Counted from the first letter of the stretch, positions 33,062 through 45,042 are shown. The stretch: 64,000 bases of DNA from Anisus vortex (GCA_949126835.1 OX421497.1:10350920-10414919); one strand, 5' to 3'. Program-made: numbers and translations. The notes: generated by a model from the letters alone, not told the origin.

Positions 33062-35253
33062 CTTAAGCGAGCGTGAACTCTGCAGGAGATTACTGTGACT
33101 ATTAGGACCAGTAGTACCAGAACTCCAACCCCTATCAAGATGTAGTGCAAGTTTGCGCCATCTGCCAAGACTCAAACAATCAAAGAAGAGATAAATAAAA
33201 CCGCTGATGGTAGCCTTGAAACACTAGAAAGCGCAACCTGTGTCAGTCTACCCTTATTTATTTTTAAATATACTATTTTTTTTATATTCATGCCAATGTG
33301 AAACAAAGTGTCCTGACTGATCTCCCCTAGTTTTATTTGGATGTAGTTGAGGGGTCGGCAATCTTTTGATAGTAGTCTGCCAAAGTAGGATTTCTTAACA
33401 GTGCCCTAGCACCCAGTTTCTTGTAGAAGGGGTCTTCCGCGTGGCATTGCAAATCGCTCTGCGTATCAAATCTGGCACGCGTGCCCGTAGGTTGCCGACC
33501 CCTGATGTAGTTGATACCATCAGTCACGTATCAATTATGATGAAAATAAGACCACTTTAAAGACAGAGTGAAGAGCTTCTTAACAAAAGTTAGTTAACAG
33601 TTCATTTTCATAGTAAATGAAGCATTAAGTATCCGAATACTAAAAAAATAAAGTATCCAAAATATTAAACATAACTTTGAATCAATTAGTTCAATAGTTG
33701 CACTTAAATACATGTGTGTGAATAAATCATATTCTCGTAGCTATTGGAGATGTTTAATTTTCTGCAAGAAACGAACGTGACGTCAATAATTGGCAAACCT
33801 GTGAAGAAAAAATTCATATTACCACTAGGCCTACTTGCATCCAAACAAACCCACTTGACATGATGATATTAAGATATTTTGGTCTATAATTTTGTATTTT
33901 TCAAGATGTAATGCCACTGGTTTTGAATCTCTATCTGATTCTTTAAAAAAAAAAAAAAAGGTTAATTTATATAGCCTAGGTTTTGTGGGTTATGCTTAAT
34001 TTGTTAGCTTCCATACAAACGTCCATTCGGTAAAGGGCTATTTTTAATCTGTTATAAACTTATAATATAGTATACGATTGCGAATTCTCCAAATTGTGCA
34101 TTTGTTAACGTGAATAAAACATTTTGTGAAGGACTCCATATTGAAAAAACACTCATTAGTGAGCTTTAATTTATAGATATGTGATGGAATATAGGCCTAG
34201 GCTATATATAAATATTTACCTGATGTTGTTACGATTGATCTTGTTGTTAAATCCAGTATTGTTATACCTGGCGTTGTTACACCTGATGTTAAACTGGAAC
34301 TTGTAGTTGTATCTGATGTTGATATAGATCTATCAAGTGTTGCTGTTTGGCACTTTATTGTTAAATTTCCTTTAAAAGATTTATTTGTGGAATTCCTCTC
34401 ATAGCATCTCAATATGGAATCGCATGGAGCTGAGCATGTATTTTTTTGTTTCAAAGATAAGATTAGTTTAAAATAGATTAGTTTTCGTAACATTTAATTA
34501 ATAAAATAAACGAATAAGACATAACTTTCAAACGAAATTCAATATTATTATGAACGTAAGTCTATAAATCCTAATTAAGGACTATGGTTTTAACGCAAAA
34601 TTGTTTTGAAATAGGAACTTCATAGAACGAAGAAAATTGGCTAAACTGGAAATGTTTATAAATGGGGAAAGGAATGCACAGGCTAGCAAGGAATACAGGA
34701 GACACAAAATTAGAAGTGCTAGACAAGATAAAAGGGATTTTGTAGACAAAATAGTAACAGAGGCACAAGTATTAGCTGACAGAGAACATAACCAGACAGT
34801 CTACAAGATTATTACGGCACGACTAGAAGCAAATCTATCTTAGAGAGTTGACAGATAAAGACCGTCCCCTAAGGTAGACAGAACATTTCTAAGAGATAAA
34901 AAATAAACACGACCCAGAATACAGTGACTTACATCACGAACTACCAGACTGAAATGACCAAAAGGGCCCATTTTAAAACAAGAAATAGTAGCAGCCATTA
35001 AACTGACATCGGGAATCAAGGTTCCAGGAGATGATAGTCACTGTCGACATGCTAAAATCCGAACCTTGGCGGGCCTCTTTAAACTAAATATGCAATGAAG
35101 AGCAAGTGCCTCGTTGGAAGCGAGAGATTATTGTAAAAGTTCCCAGGAAAGCAGATCCTAATTTTATGTGAGAATCGGATAGGGATAATTATATTGTCTG
35201 CAACAAGAACAAATCTTATGTAGAATCCTGCTGATGAGAATGAGAACAGGAAT

Positions 35254-35349
<96 letters not shown>

Positions 35350-38300
35350 CAGTCTAAAGAGAAAAACAAGCCGGCTTACGAACGGTTGAAAATAAATACG
35401 TCAATGACTTTCTTTCAAAGGTTCTTGAAAAGTAAAATATTTTCCAAAACTCATTCAGTTAGTTGTAAACATTTTCGTTAATAGATTAAACATTTTAGGG
35501 TTGAGAATAAACAAATAAATTAATTAAACCATATTACCTTCAACTTGCAACAAAACAAACCCACTTGACATGATGATATTAAGAATTATATTTTGGTCTA
35601 TAATTTTGTATTTTTCCATGCTAGAAAAAAGTTAGAAATGTTTTATTATTATGTGCCACTACCTTACTCAACACAAATTAAACAAGATCTTTGATCAAAG
35701 TTTTTCTTATACAATTTTTATATGCCATTTAAAAATAAAAAGATTTCGCCCGTTGGCCATTAAGATAGTAAAAACATAAATACAAAAGCGTTTACATTGA
35801 TTATTAAGTCAAATATATTATTAAGCCTATAAAATAAAATAAAAGTGGTCAAGTTTCAATGTAGATCACAAACGACCTCCCGCCAATTGTTTATCATCAG
35901 CAGCATTGTAACATGCTACATTGTGCTCAAGTTGTTATTAAAGTGTTGAACTAGCCGAATAAACTTATTGGATAAAATAGTTATATTGCTTGTTTGTATC
36001 GCATCGTCTAATAATTTCTTTCTTATCTGATAGATTTACATTACAGACGCTCCTTCTATAAAGAAGATTATTGCTTCCTACGCACATACGTGGTTTGAGT
36101 CTAGTCTTGCATTTCTATTAGTGATTTAAATGATGTTAAGTGACTGGTTTCCTGGTTTGTGCACACAACCCATCCCATGCCCAGATAAGGAAGTGGTTTT
36201 TGTCCTCATAATTATCTGAGCATTGTAACATATTGTTATTGTGTAATATTTCTAAATTAGAATTGAATGCCTTATGTATTATTACAACTGTACTCTTTGC
36301 CCTCTAGTGTTTCAAGGTTTAGCGATTTAACTATTAGTGAGGACATGATGCTTTATTTAATCAAACTTAGTATCAATCTTTGCTGTTTTTAAGGACAACC
36401 TCCTGTCTAAAATAAAAATTCTTACCCGACAAATTTAAATGACTCTGTCAGATTTGGTAGTAAGTATTATGAATACTAAGGGTGAAAAAAATAAATATTT
36501 GATAGCCTTGTCAATCGTAAAAATGGCCGATATTCAACATGTTTAAAAGCGTAGGCCTACTAGTCTACTTTTTTTTTTACAGCTAAGATAAGTTAGTACA
36601 GTTTTTGTCCGTGTTATAGATTTATATAGTATTTCATTATATGTATGTTTTTGCTAAAAGCACTTAAAAGAAATTTTATTAAGAAGACACTTTCTATAAT
36701 TTCTGAAAACGTCAAAATCTCACATAATAATGTCTTTAGTGAAAATTACCATGATCTCTGTCTAATTTAGTATAAAATCAATAAGATGATCCACGCACGT
36801 ATTACGATTAAAAAAAACAAAGTTCCAAAGCAAAGTTCGTTTCTATTACATCTAAAAGCTAATGATATATATATATGTTTTTAATTTCAAGACTTCTTAC
36901 CCTACTATGCTATGGAGGCCCTGTAACATGATATCTTTAGCTGAATTAGACCCAGTTCCGCTTAAATGCAAAAAGTCATGTTCTGATTTTCTACTTTCTG
37001 TCCGGTAAATGTCCAAATGTAAAACTTGTATCTTGGTTAGATTCAATGATGAGAAATAGCACAGCCAATGGCCCATGGTCGTAGTGTTCATCGTTAAATA
37101 ATAAACCTGCTTCCATAAAGAATTTGTTCCAAGGCTTCTTATATCCAAAACCTCTTCGTAACCTTCGCCTTAAAAACAATTACAATATGTACAAAATACA
37201 AATGACAAGTTTGATCGAACATTGTATCATTTGTATTACTTTAAAATTTAATTCTATGTTATTTGTAACACTCCAAAAAATATATGTATGTAGATTATTT
37301 TACGTTGAGAAAAATTGGATAAATGGCACACGTTAAATGCTTGAGAAATGAGAAAAAAAGAAAAAAAAACTTTGCTAAACTTTTAAATTTCGTTTCCTTT
37401 ATATAAGCTTATATATATGTCGATTAAAAAAAATCATTATATATTTTTTGTATGGATAATGACAATATTATAGACCATACACTTAAAGCGCTGTATCGAT
37501 AGATAGGCTATGCCTACTTAAATATAATTATACATATATTTAGATAAATAAATATTATTTATAAATTGAGTTGGCCGAAGTAATTGGCCTAGCAATGTCG
37601 GCTTTTACTTAAACGTTGTTTACTTACAAAATACTTTGCTGACATTATCTGATATAGTTGTAGATAACGTTTAAATAGCCCACTTGATTCTTATATTGTA
37701 GTTTATAAAGTACAAAGTATTGCATTTTACTGAAAATATGCTTTTTAGATGAATATATTTTTCTTTATGTAAATTATAAAATTAACATCTTCCTCGTATA
37801 CAAATAAATCATAGATTGCTTACCGATTGGTTTGCATACATATCGAATACGGATCGTTTCTGCTGCTACTGTTCGATTTTCACAGAAAATGTTTGGTCTC
37901 ATTGTCCACGTTTTATCAAAGCCACACCTCTTTAAACCATTACATTCGCTCTGAATTAATGAAAGTAATGTTTTCCAAGGATCTGACTTCTTATTATATT
38001 GTAAACGTGTGCAACAATCTTCGCAGTTTGTATAGCTTGTCTGTAAGATCAGTGGATCAATAACAAATGTTTGAAATCAACATCCAAATACATCCATTGG
38101 GACTTATAGATTAAAATTGATAAATGATTAAAAAAGCAATCACTCGTCTTACCGAAGTTTATGTTTTCAAAAGCAAAAAAAATAAAATTTGAATAACATA
38201 AGACGAAGTTTCTTACAGCTGGCACTAGTGAAACTATCCGATGGCTTTATACTTTGAATTTCATTTCATTACATTTTAGGTCATTGATGAAGACTTTTTA

Positions 38301-41300
38301 AACAAAATTGTGTATCTAGTAATGACTTCTGAAAAATACCTTTATCATATTTGATTAAAAAAACGTTCGTCTCCTTGGTAAGAACATGTTTGCTCTCTGT
38401 CAAATACCTTTTAGGCGCTGGGTAATTACTTTTTTGATTGGTAATTAAAATTGTCACCACAGGTAATCACATTTTTTCCTTAGGCAAACACTTTCTACGT
38501 CTTCTAGTAACTTAATTTTAAACACTATTTTGACCAGTTAAATATGTTGCTGTTTTTGTAACAATAATTTCGTCATGTTCAAATTTCTTTGATAGATTCT
38601 AGAGCATATGTTAGTGTATGTTTTCACAGCAGGCCACTAGGTTTACCCAGCAGGTCATTAGGTTTTCACAACAGGTCATTAGGTTTTCACAGCAGGCCAC
38701 TAGGTTTTCACAGCAGGTCATTATGTTTTCACAACAGGTCATTAGGTTTTCACAGCAGGCCACTAGGTTTTCACAGCAGGTCATTAGGTTTTCACAGCAG
38801 GTCATTAGGTTATCAAAGCAGGTCATTATGTTTTCACAGCAGGCCACTAGGTTTTCACAGCAGGTCATTAGGTTTTCACAGCAGGTCATTAGGTTATCAA
38901 AGCAGGTCATTATGTTTTCACAACAGGTCATTAGGTTTTCACAGCAGGTCATTAGGTTTTCACAGCAGGTCATTAGGTTATCAAAGCAGGTCATTATGTT
39001 TTCACAGCAGGCCACTAGGTTTTCACAGCAGGTCATTAGGTTTTCACAGCAGGTCATTAGGTTATCAAAGCAGGTCATTAGGTTTTCACAGCAGGCCACT
39101 AGGTTATCAAAGCAGGTCATTATGTTTTCACAACAGGTCATTAGGTTTTCACAGCAGGCCACTAGGTTTTCACAGCAGGTCATTAGGTTTTCACAGCAGG
39201 TCATTAGGTTTTCACAGCAGGTCATTAGGTTTTCACAACAGGTCATTATGTTTTCACAGCAGGTCATTAGGTTTTCACAGCAGGTCATTAGGTTTTCACA
39301 GCAGGTCATTAGGTTTTCACAACAGGTCATTATGTTTTCACAGCAGGTTATTAGGTTTTCACAGCAGGTCATTAGGTTTTCACAGCAGGTCATTAGGTTT
39401 TCACAGCAGGTCATTAGGTTTTCACAGCAGGCCATTAGGTTTTCACAGCAGGTCATTAGGTTTTCACAGCAGGCCATTCGGTTTTCACAGCAGGCCATTA
39501 GGTTTCCACAGCAGGCAATCAGTTTTTGAATGGAGGCCATTAGATTTTCACAGCAGGCCATTAGGTTTTCACAGCAGGTCATTAGGTTTTCACAATAGGT
39601 CTAACCTTTCTTCTCCTTTGATGCATTCATCATTTCTCACCCTGTTTGTATTTCATGTTTCCTTGTGGTGTACCGTGTCTGTAAAATATAACACGTGTTT
39701 CCGAATGTTACACAACGAAGGAAAATGAAAACTTCAAACTGTTTAACCGAGATGCTGCTGATTCCGCCTGCTCTTCTTTTCTCTACTAATTCTCACAATT
39801 ACCCTTTTTTTACAGCTCCGCAACTGCACATTGTTATCGTGTAAAATTAAACGTTATAAACGCCCACGTAAGATAATTGTAATAGGTTATGGGTCTTCTA
39901 CCTAGTTAAGATAACTTATTACTTGCCCGATTGCCACTCGGGATATTGAGTTCATTTTGGAGGTATTTAATTTGCACCTAATATGTTGGCTATTACAATC
40001 CAAGAGACAAATTAGGCTCCTGGATACAAATACTCACGTCATTGTTTGCTAGTACATCAACATTTTGAACTAAAATTCCTCCCTTGGTACATGCATCAAG
40101 TAGTCGGCCAACTCCCTCTATCTCAATTGTTTTTGATTCAAAGCGTGCATTTATATAGAGCAGTTGAAACAATCCTGGATATAAAACAAATGCATAGTTG
40201 TTTTTTCTTTTCTATAAAAAAACACAAAAACAAACGTAATAAAAAGCACATAAATTTAGTTTCATATTTTGATTTTTATAAATTAATTCATTTAAACTAT
40301 AGGCCTATATATACTATATATTTTTACGGGTTTAAAATTAAACTTAATAAGAAGAGGCACACTTTTTGCTTTATATGTAGGTTATAAAGCCTTTTTAGAG
40401 TATAGGCTACATAAAGTATACACTTTTAAACGTTTGTTAAGTGAGAGGAAATTTTTGGTTGGGGTTACACGACTGCAAGAAGGCACATACACGACTGCAA
40501 GAAGGCACCTACACGACTGCAAGAAGGCACCTACACGACTGCAAGAAGGCACCTACACTACTGCAAGAAGGCACCTACACGACTGCAAGAAGTGACCTAC
40601 ACGACTGCAAGAAGGCACCTACACTACTGCAAGAAGGTACCTACACGACTGCAAGAAGGCACCTACACTACTGTAAGAAGGCACCTACACGACTGCAAGA
40701 AGGCACCTACACGACTGCAAGAAGGCACCTATTGACTGCAAGAAGGCACCTACACTAGTGCAAGAAGGCACCTACACGACTGCAAGAAGGCACCTGCACT
40801 AGTGCAAGAAGACACTTACACGACTGCAAGAAGGCACCTACACGACTGCAAGAAGGCACCTGCACTAGTGCAAGAAGACACTTACACGACTGCAAGAAGG
40901 CACCTACTCTAGTGCAAGAAGGCACCTACACGACTGCAAGAAGGCACCTACATGACTGCAAGAAGGCACCTACACGCCTGAAAGAAGGCACCTAAACGAC
41001 TGCAGGAAGGCACCTACACGACTGCAAGAAGGCACCTACATGACTGCAAGAAGGCACCTACACGACTGCAAGAAGGCACCTACACGACTGCAAGAAGGCA
41101 CCTACACGACTGCAAGAAATCACCTACACGCCTGCAAGAAGGCACCTACACGACTACAAGAAGGCACCTACACGACTGCAAGAAAGCACTTACACTAGTG
41201 CAAGAAGGCACCTACACTAGTGTAAGAAGGAACCTACACTACTGCAAGAAGGCACCTACACTAGTGCAAGAAAGCACCTACACGACTGCAAGAAGGCACC

Positions 41301-42523
41301 TACACTAGTGCAAGAAGGCACCTACACGACTGCAAGAAGGCACCTACACTAGTGCAAGATGGCACCTACAGGACTGCAAGAAGGCACCTACACTAGTGCA
41401 AGAAGGCACCTACACTAGTGCAAGAAGGCACTTACACTACTGCAAGAAGGCATCTACACTACTGCAAGAAGGCACCTACACGACTGCAAGAAGGCACCTA
41501 CACGACTACAAGAAGGCACCTACACGACTGCAAGAAGGCACCTACACTACTGCATGAAGGCACCTACACGACTGCAAGAAGTGACCTACACGACTGCAAG
41601 AAGGCACCTACACTACTGCAAGAAGGTACCTACACGACTGCAAGAAGGCACCTACACGACTGTAAGAAGGCACCTACACGACTGCAAGAAGGCACCTACA
41701 CGACTGCAAGAAGGCACCTATTGACTGCAAGAAGGCACCTACACTAGCGCAAGAAGGCACCTACACGACTGCAAGAAGGCACCTGCACTTGTGCAAGAAG
41801 ACACTTACACGACTTCAAGAAGGCACCTACTCTAGTGCAAGAAGGCACCTACACGACTGCAAGAAGGCACCTACATGACTGCAAGAAGGCACCTACACGC
41901 CTGCAAGAAGGCACCTAAACGACTGCAGGAAGGCACCTACACGACTGCAAGAAGGCACCTACATGACTGCAAGAAGGCACCTACACGACTGCAAGAAGGC
42001 ACCTACACGACTGCAAAAAGGCACCTACACGACTGCAAGAAAACACCTACACGACTGCAAGAAGACACCTACACGACTACAAGAAGGCACCTACACGACT
42101 GCAAGAAGGCACTTACACTAGTGCAAGAAGGCACCTACTCTAGTGCAAGAAAGCACCTACACGACTGCAAGAAGGCACCTACACGACTGCAAGAAGGCAC
42201 CTACACTAATCATATTGCGACGTATATCATTTAATTCTTAAAACAATTACTGAAAAATGTTAGAATTTGAATATTATTGAGTAAAAAAGAATGTTTTAAA
42301 AATGCACTTAAAACAAAACCAAAAAAAAAAAAAAACACACAACAAAAAGAAACACAAAAAAAAAGCAAACTTCAACAGGTTATGCTGAATTTGAAAATGA
42401 TCCGTGGATGTAAAAGTAATGGTACATTCTTTTCTAAATAATAATAAAATTTTACAAACCTTGTTGTGGCAAACAAAAGGTAATCACAAAAGCGAAAAAG
42501 AAAAATTGGGTCTGTATTAGCAT
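33062..42523 (-). CDS. Putative type I membrane receptor: SUEL-lectin-like, CUB-like, TM
   Basis: Exons in transcript order: 42523-42460, 40174-40038, 38040-37824, 37168-36901, 36475-36426, 34429-34220, 33161-33062. Exon 1 encodes a signal peptide (MLIQTQFFFFAFVITFC). Exons 2-3 resemble a SUEL/rhamnose-binding lectin domain: DACTKGGILVQNVDVL, ECNGLKRCGFDKTW and IRIRYVC fit the C-x-x-G, CNG...C and V.Y.C landmarks. Exon 4 looks CUB-like (WLCYFSSLNLTKIQVLHLDI, then FLHLSGTG). Exon 6 is a Ser/Thr-rich, mucin-like stalk with N-glycosylation sites. Exon 7 is a transmembrane helix (YILIGVGVLVLLVLIVTVIS) ending CRVHARL. Phases match at every junction, but the 50-nt exon 5 has an in-frame TGA. After exon 7 the next acceptor (33038) gives RVK and a stop. 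Function would be carbohydrate binding at the cell surface, by inference. Confidence 0.6.
33349..33504 (-). mobile_element. hAT MITE (156 bp) with 8-bp TSD
   Basis: The ends are GAGGGGTCGGCAATC and GGTTGCCGACCCCTG. Perfect duplications ATGTAGTT lie at 33341-33348 and 33505-33512. Internal GGTCTTCCGCGTGGCATTGC shows the same family, in reverse, as 44291-44497 and 47856-48053. It lies in an intron of the minus-strand receptor-like gene. Confidence 0.9.
33838..33903. repeat. Short dispersed duplication, copy 1
   Basis: ACAAACCCACTTGACATGAT followed by TTTTGGTCTATAATTTTGTA recurs at 35551-35620. Both copies lie in one intron of the receptor-like gene. The second copy has a 7-bp insertion. Confidence 0.75.
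34618..35250 (+). mobile_element. LINE fragment (linker and start of RT), degenerate
   Basis: Translation gives KEYRRHKIRSARQDKRDFVD, KIVTEAQVLADREHNQTVYK and, after frameshifts, EIVAAIKLTSGIKVPGDD and WKREIIVKVPRKADPN-like pieces. This is the region from the endonuclease linker to the start of reverse transcriptase in a widespread invertebrate LINE. It is truncated and broken, and lies antisense in an intron of the receptor-like gene. Confidence 0.7.
35255..35347 (+). repeat. (GA)n microsatellite
   Basis: About 93 bp of nearly pure GA dinucleotides, with one AA and one GG interruption. Confidence 0.95.
35551..35620. repeat. Short dispersed duplication, copy 2
   Basis: This is the second copy of the segment at 33838-33903, with a 7-bp insertion (AATTATA) after ATATTAAG. 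Confidence 0.75.
35621..36425. other. Intronic sequence with one solo LINE tail
   Basis: The only recognisable item is ACAGACGCTCCTTCTATAAA followed by GAAGATTATTG at 36045-36095. On the minus strand this is the same LINE/SINE 3' tail as at 49600-49650. The rest is AT-rich. Confidence 0.55.
38620..39597 (+). repeat. 21-bp minisatellite, about 46 copies
   Basis: The unit contains CAGGTCATTAGGTTTTCACA plus one base. Variants (GGCCACTAG, TTATCAAAG, ATTATG) alternate in a patterned way, indicating block duplications. Because 21 is divisible by three and the unit lacks stops in several frames, long ORFs appear on both strands. They have no other coding evidence. It lies in intron 2 of the receptor-like gene. 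Confidence 0.95.
40465..42208 (+). repeat. 22-bp minisatellite, about 79 copies
   Basis: The unit contains CACCTACACGACTGCAAGAA plus GG. Variants with CTAGTG or CTACTG alternate with CGACTG. A rare ATTGACTGCA variant occurs at 40731 and again at 41720, inside matching strings of neighbours, so a block of about 1 kb (45 units) was duplicated. The array fills most of intron 1 of the receptor-like gene. Confidence 0.95.
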
Positions 42524-42544
42524 CTTGTTCTTATGTAGAATATA

Positions 42545-42850
42545 AACTTTTGTTCTGGTGGTGCACTGATGATATTCTGATGATGTTCTAATGTTGTCTT
42601 GATGATGATCTGATGATAATGTGATGATGTTCTGAAGTTGTTCTGATGATAATTTGATGATGTTCTGATTATTTTTTGTGATGTTTCGATGATGTTCTAA
42701 TGATGTTCTGATGGTGATCTCATGATGTTCTGACGATGGTCTGATGATGTTCTTATGTTGTTGTTCTGATGATAATTTGATGATGTTCTGAAGTTGTTCT
42801 GATGGATGCTGTTCTTATGATCGGATGTAGTTCTGACGACGTTCTGATAA
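42545..42850 (+). repeat. Degenerate GATGATGTTCT repeat upstream of the receptor-like gene
   Basis: Irregular repeats built on TGATGATGTTCTGATGATGA begin about 20 bp upstream of the minus-strand start codon, in what should be its 5' UTR or promoter. Unit length drifts, so this is a cryptic, decayed array. Confidence 0.7.
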
Positions 42851-42914
42851 ATTATAATATAATCTTTCCCCTTCCGTCTTATCTTACTTTGCTAACACAT
42901 TGAAAGTTTATATT

Positions 42915-43338
42915 AGTGAAACAGCGATACAACTGAATGTGTGAAACAGCGATACAACTGAATGTGTGAAACAGCGATACAACTGAATGTGTGAAACAGC
43001 GATACAACTGAATGTGTGAAACAGCGATACAACTGAATGTGTGAAACAGCGATACAACTGAATGTGTGAAACAGCGATACAACTGAATGTGTGAAACAGC
43101 GATACAACTGAATGTGTGAAACAGCGATACAACTGAATGTGTGAAACAGCGATACAACTGAATGTGTGAAACAGCGATACAACTGAATGTGTGAAACAGC
43201 GATACAACTGAATGTGTGAAACAGCGATACAACTGAATGTGTGAAACAGCGATACAACTGAATGTGTGAAACAGCGATACAACTGAATGTGTGAAACAGC
43301 GATACAACTGAATGTGTGAAACAGCGATACAACTGAAT
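42915..43338 (+). repeat. 25-bp minisatellite, 17 near-perfect copies
   Basis: The unit contains GTGAAACAGCGATACAACTG plus AATGT. The copies are essentially identical, which implies very recent expansion or strong homogenisation. It lies about 400 bp upstream of the receptor-like gene's start codon. Open frames on the minus strand are repeat artefacts. Confidence 0.97.
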
Positions 43339-44282
43339 CTAAAGCTAAATTTACCAAACAAGAAATAGATAAAAAAAACACAAGAGTTGCATCCATGAAG
43401 GTGTAGCTAAAATGGAGCCACTTTAAATTGCGTTTACGTTTTTATGATGACGCACACTATTCAACGAGGAAGTGAAATAATTTACTTTCCCTTTATTTGT
43501 ATGACCAACTTGTAAAAAGTTCATATTGAGAATGACCACTATTGTAGCATCTTTTCTAAAAAATTTCAGAGATTCTCAACTTTTTAAAAGTTTTATAGAT
43601 TATATATTTTGTTCGTCGTCCCTGATCTTAGGCATGCGCTGATCGACATATTGTATTTTGACTAGGCGCTTTTTATGTGTGGGTGAAGCTGACTAAATTG
43701 GTGACAGGAAAGGGGTCGGGTAAGAGGATCTACATCCTAGTATGGCTCTCATGACTTTTTTTCCAAGCCGAGCTCTTTTTAAATATTAATCTGGTGGTAG
43801 GGGAGGGAGGTAAAAATATGTTAATTACTGTAAGCCAGTTATATAAAGTTAACAGATTTTTCAAAATAATTTGCTTTCACATTATTAAACTTTTGAAAAT
43901 ATATAGATATTTTTTTCTATACTTACGTTAACTATCAATTTACGTGCATTTTATGCTGTTCTAAATAGTCGTAAATTTAGCTTTCAATTGAAACGTTGTA
44001 AAACCTGCTATTGCTTCGACTTTCGTCATGTTTTGACATTGTTTTTAAACTTAAATCTTGAGAATAATTATCTAATTTGCTGCATATGATATTTTTTATG
44101 AAGCTTATAATTCAACCTTCAGAAACAATTAGTTAATGAAATAATTTTCAATTTTTGATAATTTGATAAAAGGTCCCTTTCAAAATTGTTTAGGGTGAAT
44201 TGGGTAACATGTTCAGAATTTGCCAGTACAGATTCTAGTGTTCTACTGTTGAAACATTGTAATATCCCCTCTTCTCTCTAGC
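43339..44282. other. Intergenic sequence, no gene supported
   Basis: AT-rich sequence with no recognised element. It may include the distal promoter of the minus-strand receptor-like gene. Confidence 0.4.
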
Positions 44283-44290
44283 GACTAGAA

Positions 44291-44497
44291 CAAAAGTCGT
44301 CAACCTACGACAAGCGTACAAGACTTGGCATGCAGAGCGATTGTAAAATGGCACGCGTAAGACCCCCAAAGAGACAATTTTAGTATTTTCTATCATAAAT
44401 TGAGTTCTAAAGCAATATAAACTTTAGGCTCATGGCGCGGTGAATGAATGAGTCATCCATCTATGGCGCACTGTTATCGAAAGGTTGATGACCCTTG
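44291..44497 (+). mobile_element. hAT MITE (207 bp) with 8-bp TSD
   Basis: The ends CAAAAGTCGTCAACCT and AGGTTGATGACCCTTG are imperfect inverted repeats. Duplications GACTAGAA (44283-44290) and GACTAGAC (44498-44505) differ at one base. The interior has GCAGAGCGATTGTAAAATGG and CACGCGTAAGACC, shared with 33349-33504 and 47856-48053. Confidence 0.85.
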
Positions 44498-44751
44498 GAC
44501 TAGACCACTGATCAGCGTCTAGAAAATATTTTTACGTTTTATTCATAAATGTTTTTGATTGTTTCTTTAAATTAAGAAAGCAGTTTTCTGAATCCTGGCA
44601 GTGATTTACCTGTAATGTTTTCCAGTTGAACTTTTTTTTCTTCAAAGAAACTTCTTTTTGTCTCAGTTTCCATTAAACTAAATTAATCCACTGTAGAGAT
44701 ATTGATAAAATACGTGTTAGTATTAGAGTCATATTTTTTATTGATAAACTC

Positions 44752-45042
44752 ATAGACTATAATAAGATGGACCGCTTGCTCTATTTTTAGAGCTTATATC
44801 AACTTTTGTTCCGTGCGCAACCAATAAGGCTGTCTTAAATTACTTCTACGCTCCTCGTTGTTTCTTAAATGTTTCCGCTTTATACAACTTTCGATTTTAA
44901 TTTTAATTTTTCATTGAGAAAATCGAAGCGATTTAATAAAACGGAAGTGCAAAGGAAACAACGAATCGAAAATTCCCAAAATCAGTGTTTCGAGTCATCA
45001 TATAGCAGAAATACTAAAGCAAGCGGTCCATGTATAGTCTAT
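44752..45042 (+). mobile_element. MULE-like MITE (291 bp) with 9-bp TSD
   Basis: The left end is ATAGACTATAATAAGATGGA then CCGCTTGCT, and the right end complements it with a small indel. Perfect 9-bp duplications GATAAACTC lie at 44743-44751 and 45043-45051. Long TIRs with a 9-bp duplication fit the Mutator-like superfamily, though no transposase is present. A second copy is at 30421-30688. Confidence 0.8.

Noticed and set aside
36991..37179. Alternative minus-strand frame (FGYKKPWNKFF...) over receptor exon 4
   Set aside because: It is out of phase with the previous exon and meets TAG mid-exon, whereas the chosen frame is open to the donor.
38589..39728. Long ORFs in three frames on both strands (up to 379 codons)
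   Set aside because: They are produced by a 21-bp tandem unit without stops; no start context, splice sites or non-repeat coding sequence supports them.
40465..42208. CRISPR-like regular spacing
   Set aside because: Units are contiguous tandem copies with no unique spacers and no cas genes, in a eukaryotic context.
42879..43396. Overlapping minus-strand ORFs of 139-162 codons
   Set aside because: They are translations of the uniform 25-bp repeat in all three minus-strand frames.
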